Source of the DNA: Pseudomonas laurentiana
GTDB taxonomy: Bacteria; Pseudomonadota; Gammaproteobacteria; Pseudomonadales; Pseudomonadaceae
NCBI RefSeq assembly: GCF_014648275.1
Contig: NZ_BMQU01000015.1
Coordinates: 1-64,000 of the forward strand
DNA length: 64,000 nt
Reading direction: 5' to 3'
A model generated the notes under the pieces. The model searched no databases, was not told where the DNA came from, and saw only the letters and a list, made by a program, of their open reading frames with translations. Each line of letters opens with the position of its first letter. The stretch's first letter is position 1. Shown piece after piece: positions 1-7,563 of the stretch. A program made the translations under genes and the position numbers.

Positions 1-33
1 GTTTGCAGCGAGCAGCCACACAAGAGCTTGTTT

Positions 34-321
34 TTAAAGGGTTTCCATGACCAATGCACGCATGGGGTGCAAGGGGTCGAGTGTTCGAATCACTCCGTCC
101 CGACCAATATTCCTGAGTAAAATCAGACACTTAAGCCGATCAGCTAGATCGGCTTTTTTGTGCCTGCGCAAAACCCGCGCAAGTGACGTTTCGAGTGACT
201 TGGCCTTTTCCTTAATCCAGGCCTCCTGCTCCCGGACGCCAGTGTTCATCTTGAACAAGGCCATCGTTTGCAGGTGCGCCGGCAACTCGCCGAAAAGGAT
301 CGACTGCTCATCCCGTGACAT
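34..321 (-). CDS. Small hypothetical helical protein whose C-terminus runs through the att site
   Basis: A 95-residue frame preceded by a fair Shine-Dalgarno (GGGAG, 9 nt before ATG). Residues about 1-70 are charged and helical, with many K, R, E and L. The last ~25 residues are translated from the terminator hairpin at 133-155 and the tRNA-Pro 3' repeat. That tail was probably acquired by recombination, and the original gene may have ended elsewhere. No family recognised. It runs toward the left edge, on the presumed island side. Confidence 0.45.
   Translation of the reverse strand: MSRDEQSILFGELPAHLQTMALFKMNTGVREQEAWIKEKAKSLETSLARVLRRHKKADLADRLKCLILLRNIGRDGVIRTLDPLHPMRALVMETL
60..106 (+). 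other. Displaced 3' half of tRNA-Pro(GGG): probable island attachment site
   Basis: The stretch reads as the 3' half of a Pseudomonas tRNA-Pro(GGG). It has the anticodon loop ATGGGGT followed by the stem half GCAAG, a T-arm GAGTG-TTCGAAT-CACTC, the acceptor strand CGTCCCG and ACCA. The 5' half (acceptor CGGGACG, D-arm) is absent upstream, so this is not a functional gene. Tyrosine integrases commonly recombine in tRNA 3' ends and leave such a direct repeat at the distal end of an island. I infer that an intact tRNA-Pro lies to the left, outside the window. Confidence 0.8.
133..160 (+). terminator. Rho-independent terminator downstream of the tRNA remnant
   Basis: A 9-bp stem AAGCCGATC/GATCGGCTT with a 5-nt loop, followed by a T run. 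It lies 27 nt after the CCA of the tRNA-Pro remnant and may be the original tRNA terminator. It also lies inside the minus-strand 95-residue frame. Confidence 0.75.
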
Positions 322-448
322 GGGGTAGGGCTCCCTGCTCAGTTATGAGTGCATGGCAGGGCAGAAAAAGCTCAATCAATGGCCTTTGCTGGAACACGGG
401 ACTATGAATCGTCCAAGCTGCTGTACCGCCGCACTGGTATCAGACGGT

Positions 449-592
449 TCACTTAAGTATGGACTGATCTCTTTCCACGAAAAGGCTTTTACAGGACGGA
501 CAGATCACTCCAGAGCGGATTTTCCGCACGAAGCGATGCTTGCACTTTTTACAGATAAAAAAGTAGGGCGGACCAGGATGGAAATGGGTCAC
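449..592 (-). CDS. 47-residue zinc-ribbon protein
   Basis: A short frame starting with GTG, 2 nt after the TAG stop of the upstream membrane-protein gene, so probably translationally coupled. The sequence has two CxxC knuckles: C14-x2-C17 (CKKC) and C31-x2-C34 (CPSC), separated by a basic HRFVRKIRSG stretch, which is a classic four-cysteine zinc ribbon. The product is basic and could bind nucleic acid or act as a phage-type regulator. That function is inferred from the fold only. The cysteine spacing makes a chance frame unlikely. Confidence 0.6.
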   Translation of the reverse strand: MTHFHPGPPYFFICKKCKHRFVRKIRSGVICPSCKSLFVERDQSILK

Positions 593-594
593 CG

Positions 595-1041
595 CTATTT
601 GCTCTTTCTAAGGGTCAAACTGAAGCTACCCTTACCCTGCTGAGTCGTTGACGCGCCTGCAGCCTCAGAGCCGCCGAGAGTGTTTTTTTGTTTACCGCTG
701 AAGTCGCAGTTAGTTTCAAGCTCGTAATCTTTTACCATGACCAGGTAGAGCGTACCGAGAAAGGTCAGAGCAGTGATTGCGGCAATCAGTACTCCGGCGG
801 TAGCTCCAGACATAGCAGCAGTGAGCCCGGCAGCTCCGGCAATTCCCCACCCTAGAGGATTCCAGGCGCTTGCCACTCCTATGCCCAAGACGGTCGCACA
901 AGCAATGGCGGTTCCTTTCTTCGCGGTCTTTACTGTTTTGACGTGACGAGCTAGATCAGGGGCAGCGATGTGGATGACCTCAACACGATCCTTTAACGCT
1001 TTTTTCAGATCTTCCTTGGTTGTTACCACGCGACTGCTCAT
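595..1041 (-). CDS. Hypothetical membrane protein, two predicted helices
   Basis: 148 residues with a good ribosome site (AAGGAAAG, 7 nt before ATG). A charged N-terminal region (1-45, KEDLKKALKDRVEV) is followed by two glycine/alanine-rich hydrophobic segments at about 46-72 and 78-103, then a hydrophilic tail rich in G, S, T and Q. No family recognised. The glycine-rich hairpin-like membrane region recalls small phage or toxin-associated membrane proteins, but this is not evidence of function. It heads a pair with the zinc-ribbon gene just downstream. Confidence 0.6.
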   Translation of the reverse strand: MSSRVVTTKEDLKKALKDRVEVIHIAAPDLARHVKTVKTAKKGTAIACATVLGIGVASAWNPLGWGIAGAAGLTAAMSGATAGVLIAAITALTFLGTLYLVMVKDYELETNCDFSGKQKNTLGGSEAAGASTTQQGKGSFSLTLRKSK

Positions 1042-1148
1042 GTTGGGTCTTTCCTTCGGAGATTCACTTTGCCATCACGGTAGCTTAGGTCTAGCAAGTA
1101 AGGCAATTCTAGGGTTCGACCTGTAGATACTTTCGTATGACCAGGCAG

Positions 1149-1172
1149 CAAAAAGCCCGCTGAGACGGGCTT
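1149..1172 (-). terminator. Minus-strand rho-independent terminator
   Basis: A 7-bp stem AAGCCCG/CGGGCTT with a 6-nt loop, followed on the minus strand by a T tract. It ends the minus-strand group of small genes at 1327-1888. The ~155 bp between it and the last gene shows no convincing gene. Confidence 0.7.
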
Positions 1173-1326
1173 GAACTACGCAGTTTCAGCATTGAAGAAT
1201 CGTTCGGCTGCTCGCTCAACCGACTCAATAGTTTGAACTCGGAATGAGTGTTTTTCGCCAGCCTCTTATAGCGACTCGATAGGCCGTCTAAGGGCATCGA
1301 TCTGTCGTTCACTGCCGGTTGGATCT

Positions 1327-1458
1327 TCAATGGCAGTGACGTGTGCCGGCTTTCCTGTCGTTATGACAGCCTTGCTTGTCGGTACGGCCGCCATGGGCGA
1401 CTGCAGATAGGGAGGTGGCTGCGAGAACTGCGGCCAAGATGAGACTGGTGAATTTCAT
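1327..1458 (-). CDS. Small secreted YHYH-type (GCHND-HCH) protein
   Basis: 43 residues starting at the ATG preceded by GGAG (9 nt). A signal peptide (MKFTSLILAAVLAATSLSAVA) is followed by HGGRTDKQGCHNDRKAGTRHCH, whose core matches the short GCHxxRKxGxxHCH repeat of YHYH-domain proteins often found in phage and plasmid cargo. The histidine/cysteine-rich mature part (about 22 residues) suggests metal binding in the periplasm or outside the cell; this is inferred. An upstream in-frame extension lacks a ribosome site and would bury the signal peptide. Confidence 0.75.
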   Translation of the reverse strand: MKFTSLILAAVLAATSLSAVAHGGRTDKQGCHNDRKAGTRHCH

Positions 1459-1508
1459 AGTGCACTCCATGTGTTGGGAATAATCCTGCTGATTCGTGTT
1501 GTGGCAGC

Positions 1509-1646
1509 TCACGCAGTTTTCGTGCTGGTGGCCTGCTTAGCGTTTACTTCATCTGCCTCACTCCCGGCATGGCTCAGCCGCTTCCAGCGCCTCGCAAGGC
1601 CTAGAAGGTCGCTGCGTAGATCTTGGTTTGGCTTGGTGAGTGCCAT
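1509..1646 (-). CDS. 45-residue hypothetical protein
   Basis: A short minus-strand frame with ATG preceded by AGGGG. It reads MALTKPNQDLRSDLLGLARR, then a helical, charged remainder ending in TSTKTA. It sits between two other small minus-strand genes in the same direction (33 nt from the upstream stop), as expected for a phage-type early operon. No domain recognised. Support is the composition (L, R, A, D, balanced charges) and the position. Confidence 0.45.
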   Translation of the reverse strand: MALTKPNQDLRSDLLGLARRWKRLSHAGSEADEVNAKQATSTKTA

Positions 1647-1678
1647 AAAGCCCCTGAAAACTTACAGGGTCAGACGCA

Positions 1679-1888
1679 TCAATGGAGCGTCACAACCCTG
1701 CGACTTTCGCCAATCCTGATCCTATCCAGCGCCCGGTTTAACGCATCCAAGGCATCGAGGAGGGCTTTTGCCTCGGCTTCGCGGCCATCCCCCCAAAGGC
1801 GTTCAGCCATTTTATTCAGGGCCTGAATGGATCTTTCAATGTCAGCAGCGGTTGCTGTCGAGGTGTCTTTCGGTTGCTTCTTTGGCAT
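1679..1888 (-). CDS. 69-residue helical hypothetical protein
   Basis: Starts at ATG 1888, only 2 nt after the stop of the broken regulator (1893-1891), so it was probably translationally coupled to it. After a polar N-terminus (MPKKQPKDTSTATAADIE) it is strongly helical (ERSIQALNKMAERLWGDGRE, then alternating A/L/D). This resembles small accessory proteins downstream of phage repressors, but no family is recognised. A longer upstream in-frame start exists and would overlap the regulator tail. Confidence 0.5.
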   Translation of the reverse strand: MPKKQPKDTSTATAADIERSIQALNKMAERLWGDGREAEAKALLDALDALNRALDRIRIGESRRVVTLH

Positions 1889-1890
1889 TT

Positions 1891-2206
1891 TTAGAGCTTC
1901 TGCGTTGCCCGGACGACGATGCCGACGATCCGGCAATACTCGTCAAGCGGCTCGATCGGGTATCCAGGGTACAGCAGTTTCAAGAAAAATCGCCCCCTCA
2001 CGTCCTTCACATAACCGTCCAGTCTGGTCTTTACCTTCTGAACAGCCTGCGCGTACTACACCAGATGTCGCGGGATCTGCAGTCGAGTCGAAGCCGCTCA
2101 GCCTCTTGATGTTGATCGCTTCTTCCAGGTCAAGCGAATCAAACCACCCCCTGGGAAGTCCTTCAACAGTTTCGATTCGGCGAGCAAAATCGTCGTCTAG
2201 GCGAGC
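1891..2206 (-). pseudogene. Remnant of a phage-type regulator/repressor
   Basis: Two pieces of one protein appear in different minus-strand frames. One (from 2206) reads DDFARRIETVEGLPRGWFD, the typical segment that ends the XRE helix-turn-helix region of phage repressors. The other, ending at 1891, reads RGRFFLKLLYPGYPIEPLDE and then a hydrophobic VVGIVV-like end, as in the C-terminus of LexA-like repressors. The helix-turn-helix start and middle are missing, and a stop directly precedes the first piece. I call it a decayed repressor with internal deletion; the assignment to peptidase S24 is tentative. Confidence 0.45.
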
Positions 2207-2260
2207 TCACCATGCAAGAAAAGCGGGCGCGGCTGCACCCTATCGAGTGACAACAAAGAG

Positions 2261-2284
2261 CTCGGCCTTTAAGCCGGGTTTTTA
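2261..2284 (+). terminator. Possible rho-independent terminator
   Basis: A 6-bp stem CTCGGC/GCCGGG (one G-U pair) with a 6-nt loop is followed by five T, then ATT. It lies upstream of the broken regulator on the opposite strand, where a lost plus-strand gene may have ended. Confidence 0.35.
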
Positions 2285-2339
2285 TTGCTCGCAGAACAGT
2301 GCACTGCAGCCAAATCGGATTTTGGGGCTTCTTTGAACG

Positions 2340-2666
2340 TTACATCTCGTCTTGGCCGTGCATTGCTCTGCAGTAACTGGCGTTGTAGATTTTTACGTAC
2401 ACGTTGCGTGCTTGAGCTGTTGTCATAGTGTCGAGGCCGTATTCCTTACGGACATCCATAGCGATCTTGATTGCTTCTTTTTCGGAGAGCCCATCAAAGT
2501 CTTTCTCATTAGACTGAAGGTAATGCGAAATACCTGCCAGTGCTTGTAGGTTCTGCAAAACGCCAACGGCGGCCAGGCACGTCATTGCCTCTTTGGTGTC
2601 CGGGCTGTCAGAGCAGCCAGCCATTGTCAAAAGAAGTGTCGCGATTGCAATGTTCCTGTAACGCAT
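2340..2666 (-). CDS. Small lipoprotein
   Basis: 108 residues from the ATG preceded by AAAGG. The N-terminus MRYRNIAIATLLLTMAGCSD is a type II signal peptide with lipobox L-T-M-A-G-C. The mature part is helical and contains three further cysteines (about residues 29, 96 and the lipid cysteine). The +2/+3 residues (S, D) do not give the strict inner-membrane D at +2, so either membrane is possible. Located in the phage-like segment; no family recognised. A longer start 10 codons upstream would precede the signal peptide and is less likely. Confidence 0.65.
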   Translation of the reverse strand: MRYRNIAIATLLLTMAGCSDSPDTKEAMTCLAAVGVLQNLQALAGISHYLQSNEKDFDGLSEKEAIKIAMDVRKEYGLDTMTTAQARNVYVKIYNASYCRAMHGQDEM

Positions 2667-2824
2667 TGTGAAAGCCTTTGAATAGTGTGAAGGCAAATGC
2701 TAGCACATTGACATTGCTTGGGCTTCTCACCCGCTTACTGGCAGGCGGTATGTGGGTTAGTGAGTTACGTAGGAAAGCAGGCAGCGTGAAAATGCAAACG
2801 GTCTTTCATTACGGATGGATCAAA

Positions 2825-3107
2825 ATGAAACTGATTTTGGTAGCGCTCGTGGTTGGTCTGTTGGCTTGGACGCTTTCCCCTGAACTACAGTCCTGGGCTG
2901 ACACCCGGGTATTGCATCCCAAAGGAACCTCTTCCATTGCGACTGAACCGAGGCCTGTTCCCGTTCCATTTAAATGTGATGGGCGCAAATATTGTTCCCA
3001 GATGACCTCATGCAAACAGGCCAAGATTTTTTTTGCAAAATTGTCCAGGAATGAAAATGGACGGCGACAACGACGGAGTGCCCTGTGAGACGCAGTGGTG
3101 CCGCTGA
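2825..3107 (+). pseudogene. Excalibur calcium-binding-domain protein, frame broken in a poly-T run
   Basis: The frame begins with a membrane anchor (MKLILVALVVGLLAWTLSPE), a linker, then FKCDGRKYCSQMTSCKQAK, the first half of an excalibur domain. A run of eight T (3027-3034) shifts the frame. With seven T the reading continues as IFLQNCPGMKMDGDNDGVPC and then ETQWCR, which completes the domain (DxDxDG calcium loop and paired cysteines), and ends at TGA 3105-3107. As written, translation runs into a basic junk tail and stops at 3088. Either a true frameshift, a homopolymer sequencing error, or slippage. Confidence 0.8.
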
Positions 3108-3449
3108 TAACTCGCCGATAACAGATATCGCTGCCGACACTTTGCACCTCCAGTGGTTACTGTTTTGCCTTCATGGCTTAACCTCGCGTTGCGCCCAGCG
3201 CTCACATGGGCTGTTCCTCAGGCCCGTAGTGGTGGCTCTCGGACATATCGTCAGCTTCTTTTTCTCAGGCATGACTTCGTCCTTGCCGACATATGGCGGC
3301 TGAAAGTTGTACAGGTGATTAAGTGCAGTACAGGGTTTTCAGCCGGTTGTCTGAATCAGTTCTCAAACCAGTCGAGATTGGTTGCTTGTCGCTTGGTTTT
3401 GACTATGGTGGCCTTTACACATCTAAGACCAAAGTCGTAGGAGAGCGGC
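3108..3449. other. Gene-poor stretch with one possible 33-codon frame
   Basis: No convincing long gene. The only candidate is a minus-strand frame at 3272-3171 with a good ribosome site (AAGGA, 7 nt before ATG) that starts MPEKKKLTICPRATTTGLRN. It resembles short zinc-ribbon starts of phage proteins but has lost any second CxxC pair. I regard it as a decayed small gene at best. Confidence 0.25.
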
Positions 3450-3752
3450 ATGAGAATTCGCGGTGAAGCTTTTTGGGAGTGGGCTGACCCAGCGCTCCAG
3501 CATAGGTCCCATGACGAAACGCTCGATAACGGAAAGATCATCGACGTTCAGGTGCGCCTGTCACGCACAGGCAGTACACAATTGTTCATCGGTGTTTACG
3601 CACCATCCGGTATGGCCTTGCATGAAGAGGCTTACAATTCCCGTCCGGGCGAATCAACGACCAGGGCGCTGGCCTGGGGGGTAGGGCTGGCTCGAAGGCT
3701 CGCCACCTCAGGTGCTCCGCAAATCAAGCATCGCATTGCCAGTGAAGCCTGA
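3450..3752 (+). CDS. Hypothetical 100-residue protein
   Basis: ATG preceded by GGAGAG (6-7 nt). A compact, mostly beta-looking protein (GKIIDVQVRLSRTGSTQLFI) with an aspartate/histidine-rich N-terminal third and an alanine/leucine helix near the end (TTRALAWGVGLARRLA). No family recognised. It stands alone between a decayed region and the DUF2513 gene and is typical island cargo. Confidence 0.6.
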   Translation: MRIRGEAFWEWADPALQHRSHDETLDNGKIIDVQVRLSRTGSTQLFIGVYAPSGMALHEEAYNSRPGESTTRALAWGVGLARRLATSGAPQIKHRIASEA

Positions 3753-4069
3753 CTGAGTGCCTGTTCAATAGAGGGGCGCGGGGGATTCTTTGGTTGAGTA
3801 CAAATGTACTCTCTGCGCTATGCGGCCTTTGATTGGCGCTTTGTAGCTCGCCACGGGTCATTCGTGTGAGCCGGTGCCGCCATCGGTGCCGGGCTGACGC
3901 TGTTCTCGCACTCCGCTCCTGCTCGGTTTTCGTGAGCCTCTTGCCGTCGGCACCCTTGTCGATGATGTAGTCGGTCGGGAGGCCCCGGCCCTTGAGTCGG
4001 CTTTGTAGGTGTTTTTCATCCCCCCTGACTATTCTCAGTTGACCTGAAATGGCAGAGGAGAATGTTCAC
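3753..4069. other. Non-coding stretch with a decayed reading frame
   Basis: No intact gene. On the minus strand an open but startless segment reads LQSRLKGRGLPTDYIIDKGA followed by charged residues (about 4010-3900), which looks like a real protein interior. It degenerates into arginine/histidine-rich nonsense further on. I take it as a fragment of an unidentified mobile-element gene. The right end must hold the promoter of the DUF2513 gene, but no clear -35/-10 pair is visible. Confidence 0.35.
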
Positions 4070-4366
4070 ATGAAGCGGAATTGGAATTACATCAAGGGAA
4101 TTCTTGAGCAAGTTGAACGGGCCAACAGAAAAGGGGTACTCCAAGAAGAGGCGCTGAAGGCAGCGCTTGGTCCGGACATTCACGATCATGCCAAAAAGGA
4201 ACAAGGTACCCATGCGCTCCAGCTCATCATCAAGGAGGCGTTCGTGGAGTACACACTGGATGCTGCAGGCGTTGAGACGCTGATCTCACTCACATGGAAA
4301 GGCCATGACCTGCTTGATGACATGAGAGCGAACGTTGCCAAGTACGAATTCAAGTCATTTAGTTAA
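4070..4366 (+). CDS. DUF2513-family protein
   Basis: 98 residues from the second ATG, chosen because GAGGAG lies 9 nt upstream; the first ATG (4049) would cover that site. The start MKRNWNYIKGILEQVE and the end LISLTWKGHDLLDDMRANVA match the hallmarks of DUF2513 (MKRDwdlir... and LTWeGHDfLD...), a winged-helix-like family common in prophages and next to toxin or regulator genes. Function unknown; DNA binding is plausible. A strong terminator follows 13 nt after the stop. Confidence 0.8.
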   Translation: MKRNWNYIKGILEQVERANRKGVLQEEALKAALGPDIHDHAKKEQGTHALQLIIKEAFVEYTLDAAGVETLISLTWKGHDLLDDMRANVAKYEFKSFS

Positions 4367-4378
4367 TATTGATCTCTT

Positions 4379-4406
4379 AAGCCCCGTCATCAAGCGGGGC
4401 TTTTTT
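4379..4406 (+). terminator. Rho-independent terminator
   Basis: An 8-bp stem AAGCCCCG/CGGGGCTT with an 8-nt loop, followed by TTTT. It ends the DUF2513 gene and roughly marks where the low-GC, phage-like segment gives way to ordinary chromosomal sequence. Confidence 0.85.
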
Positions 4407-4594
4407 GTGCCAAAGAAACACTACTTGCTGTAGCCAGGGCAGTCTACGGGGTGGACATCGTCTGTCATGGCAGGCTTCATTGCACTGCGTAACCATGCCG
4501 ACCTGTCCAATTGCCTGTTGTGCTGATTGCTGCACGCACAACGTGTACCCTGCGTTCTTTGTCAGCGAGCTTGAACTGTCTACCGAGGCCTTGC

Positions 4595-5398
4595 ATGCCA
4601 GTGTCTATCAGCACCGAAACCCTCTGGATCGATACGCCACACGGACGCTTGTTTTGTTGTCGCTGGCGCCCTGAGGGGGGAGCAAGCCATCAGGACAAGC
4701 CACCCATCATTCTTTTCCATGATTCCCTTGGTTGCGTGGCACTGTGGCGTGATTTTCCCCAGCGGCTGTGCCAGGTAACCGGGCATGAGGTAGTGGCCTA
4801 TGACCGGCTCGGCTTCGGGCAGTCTGGTGCGTATCCGGGGCAATTGCCGCTGCACTTTATCCGCGATGAAGCCGAGTGCTTTTTTGCCTACGTCAGGGCA
4901 GCGTTGAAGATCGATCGCTTTCTCGCGCTGGGTCATAGTGTGGGTGGGGCCATGGCTGCGGCCTGTGCCTCGGTGTATGCGCAGAGCTGCACGGCGTTGA
5001 TCACGCTTTCGGCGCAGGCGTTCGTCGAGGATCGGACGTTGCAGGGCATCCGGGCAGCCGAGGTGCAATTTGAGCAGCCGGAACACATGGCGCGTCTTGG
5101 GAAGTACCACGGTGACAAAGCGCCATGGGTGTTGTCTGCCTGGACGCATACCTGGCTTTCGCAGGCCTTCAGGGCATGGACTATTGAGCGCACGATTGAT
5201 GCCATTCATTGTCCAGTGCTTGCCATCCATGGTCAGCATGATGAATACGGTTCTGCCATGCATCCCATGCGCATCGCCAAGCTATCGACCGCGACTGGCG
5301 AATACGTGATTGTGGAGGACTGTCACCATGTGCCTCATCGAGAGGCACCTGAAGCGGTGCTTGAAGCTGTCGGTCATTTTCTCAGTGTCGAGTTCTGA
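4595..5398 (+). CDS. Alpha/beta-hydrolase
   Basis: 267 residues from the ATG preceded by GAGG (6 nt). An alternative start 28 codons upstream has no such site. The fold markers are the oxyanion region LFHDSLGC, the nucleophile elbow G113-H-S115-V-G, an acid candidate in GQHDEYG and the catalytic histidine in CHHVPHREAP, close to the MhpC/BphD type. The substrate is unknown: such enzymes act on esters, lactones or C-C bonds. No operon partner; the next gene is convergent. Confidence 0.85.
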   Translation: MPVSISTETLWIDTPHGRLFCCRWRPEGGASHQDKPPIILFHDSLGCVALWRDFPQRLCQVTGHEVVAYDRLGFGQSGAYPGQLPLHFIRDEAECFFAYVRAALKIDRFLALGHSVGGAMAAACASVYAQSCTALITLSAQAFVEDRTLQGIRAAEVQFEQPEHMARLGKYHGDKAPWVLSAWTHTWLSQAFRAWTIERTIDAIHCPVLAIHGQHDEYGSAMHPMRIAKLSTATGEYVIVEDCHHVPHREAPEAVLEAVGHFLSVEF

Positions 5399-5411
5399 TT
5401 GTGCTACCCAC

Positions 5412-6020
5412 TTAACCCCGCTTGGTGGAGAAAATCGCCGGCATTTGCAGCTCCTTGTAAATCGCCAGGAACCTCAAGCCAGAGGTGAATATCAAGGCAA
5501 TCCAGCCTACGGCACGGATTGATGGGAATGCATCGTGCAACAAGACATAGAGCGTGCATCCCAGCAGAATAGGCGTGGCGTAGATCTCACGTGACATCAG
5601 TAACGAAGGTCTCCCGGCTAGAACATCGCGGGCGATGCCGCCGCCAATGCTGGTCAGTACGCCCATCATCACGGCCAACGGTGCAGCAAGATTTAATCCC
5701 AGCACCTTCTCGGTAGCGACCAATCCGAACAGCGCCGCTGCGAATCCGTCGAGGTACAGCAGCAGGCGATACCGCTGTTGGAATCGCGTGGTGAGAAAAA
5801 AAGCCAGCAGTGCTGCGAACAGGGCGACCCAGATGTAGTTGAAGTCTGCAATCCAGAAAATGGGTTGATCAAGTAACAGGTCTCGAAGGGTGCCGCCACC
5901 AATAGCGGTGATGATGCCAAGTACCACGGCCCCGAATAAATCGACGCCTACTTTATGAATAGCCAGTACGCCGGTAATGGCAAACACCGCGGTGCCCAGC
6001 ATTTCCTGAAAATAAAGCAT
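5412..6020 (-). CDS. TRIC-type cation channel family protein (UPF0126)
   Basis: 202 residues from the ATG preceded by GGAG; the 9-codon longer start is less likely. About six to seven hydrophobic segments occur as two repeats with the glycine-rich motifs GGGTLRDLLL and GGGIARDVLAG, the signature of the UPF0126/TRIC family (YadS, YicG). These form trimeric inner-membrane channels; roles in K+ or glycine movement have been proposed but are unsettled. Monocistronic and convergent with the hydrolase gene, with only 13 nt between the stops. Confidence 0.85.
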   Translation of the reverse strand: MLYFQEMLGTAVFAITGVLAIHKVGVDLFGAVVLGIITAIGGGTLRDLLLDQPIFWIADFNYIWVALFAALLAFFLTTRFQQRYRLLLYLDGFAAALFGLVATEKVLGLNLAAPLAVMMGVLTSIGGGIARDVLAGRPSLLMSREIYATPILLGCTLYVLLHDAFPSIRAVGWIALIFTSGLRFLAIYKELQMPAIFSTKRG

Positions 6021-6495
6021 CCTGTACTCCGTTCTCAGGTCACCCATCAGACGAGCGATGACTCGGTGTGTGTCGGTGTTCGCTGAATTATAGAGCTGTT
6101 GTCTCTGGTGTTCAGGTTCTGGTGGGGGCTGTTTATCTTTGATCGATCACTGATGTGTGTCGATTCACTTTAAATAGACAGGAATGGCTAATTAATCTCT
6201 AGTAAGAACACTATTGAGGGATGACAAGTAAGGGCGAGATTCAGGGCGAGCAGTGAACGAATACTCAAGGTATCACCTGGCTGGAAGCAGGGTTAGCACT
6301 GTTTCATCTGCTGCGGCGCCACGTGAAGTGAACCTAAGCTAATGAAAAAAAGATATTTGTTCCCGGTTTTTAAGATCGTTTAGCTTCAAGTGACGGGGCA
6401 GAAGAACAGGTTAGCGCCATGTCGCGAATGACCGTGTTGTTGATGCCGACCCAATCAAGGTTCAACGGGTTTATTGACGTCACATGGAGTGAAGC
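6021..6495. other. Divergent intergenic region
   Basis: 475 bp between the TRIC-family gene (-) and the oxygenase gene (+). It is AT-richer than its neighbours and must hold both promoters. I see no protein-like frame, tRNA, repeat or clear hairpin. Confidence 0.5.
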
Positions 6496-7533
6496 ATGCC
6501 GCACACACGGGACATTACCGCTTTACCGATCCTGGATCTGTCGTTACTCGATGGCACGCCAGCACAGCGTCAGGGATTTCTTGACGACCTGCGCCATGCC
6601 GCCCGCGATGTTGGTTTTTTCTACTTGACCGGTCACGGCATCGACAGCCGTCTGTTGAAGCAGGTACAGGACTGCGCTCGACAGTTCTTTTCCCTGCCTG
6701 ACAGCGAAAAGGCAGCTGTCGGCATGATCAACTCACCGCATTTTCGTGGCTACAACCGCGCAGCATCCGAGATCACTCGCGGCAAACCCGACCTGCGTGA
6801 GCAGTTTGATCTGGGGGCCGAAAGGGAGGCGTTGCCGCAGGATAAGGACAGTCCGTACTGGACGCGCCTGCAAGGTCCTAACCAATGGCCACGGGCGTTG
6901 CCGCAGCTCAAGCCGTTGCTGCTGGATTGGCAGCACGCCATGACGGGTATGTCGTTGCGCCTGCTGCGCGCCTTCGCTCAAGCCTTGTCGTTGCCGCAAG
7001 ACGCGTTCGATCAGTTGTATGGGGATAAGCCCAATGAGCACATCAAGCTGATTCGTTATCCCGGTCGTGGGGCAGACGAAAGCAATCAGGGTGTGGGAGC
7101 TCACAAGGATTCGGGCTTTCTGAGCTTCCTGCTGCAGGATCATCAAGCCGGCCTGCAAGTCGAGATCGAGGAGGGGCGCTGGATCGATGCGTTGCCACGG
7201 GACAACACATTGGTGGTGAACATCGGCGAACTGCTGGAACTGGCCACCAACGGCTATCTGCGTGCCACCGTGCATCGGGTGTTGTCGCCGCCCAAGGGGG
7301 GCGAACGTTTGTCGATTGCGTTTTTCCTCGGTGCGCAACTGGATGCAGTGGTGCCGCTCTATCCCTTGCCCCCGGCTTTGCTGCATGAAGCACGAGGTCC
7401 GGCCAGTGATCCGGACAATCCGTTGTTTCGTGACGTGGGCTGGAACTACCTCAAGGGTCGCCTGCGTTCGCATCCCGATGTTGCCCAGCGTTACTACGCC
7501 GACGCACTGATTCCCAACACCCTGAGTGCCTGA
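6496..7533 (+). CDS. Isopenicillin-N-synthase-like 2-oxoglutarate/Fe(II) oxygenase
   Basis: 345 residues, GGAG 6 nt before ATG. It carries the DIOX_N region (LPILDLSLLDG...FFYLTGHGID) and the catalytic double-stranded beta-helix with the iron ligands H203-x-D205 (GAHKDSG) and H260 (ATVHRVLSP), plus the R271-L-S273 pair that binds the 2-oxoglutarate carboxylate. It should hydroxylate or oxidatively cleave a small molecule in the cytoplasm. It lies 30 bp upstream of a MetQ/N/I importer, which suggests that it oxidises the imported compound, perhaps an unusual sulfur or amino-acid compound (inferred). Confidence 0.85.
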   Translation: MPHTRDITALPILDLSLLDGTPAQRQGFLDDLRHAARDVGFFYLTGHGIDSRLLKQVQDCARQFFSLPDSEKAAVGMINSPHFRGYNRAASEITRGKPDLREQFDLGAEREALPQDKDSPYWTRLQGPNQWPRALPQLKPLLLDWQHAMTGMSLRLLRAFAQALSLPQDAFDQLYGDKPNEHIKLIRYPGRGADESNQGVGAHKDSGFLSFLLQDHQAGLQVEIEEGRWIDALPRDNTLVVNIGELLELATNGYLRATVHRVLSPPKGGERLSIAFFLGAQLDAVVPLYPLPPALLHEARGPASDPDNPLFRDVGWNYLKGRLRSHPDVAQRYYADALIPNTLSA

Positions 7534-7563
7534 CTCCCCCTTACGTGATCAAGGACTATGAAC

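Noticed and set aside
1109-1330. 73-codon minus-strand frame next to the YHYH gene
   Set aside because: It starts with TTG, contains the terminator hairpin 1149-1172 inside and has no protein-like features.
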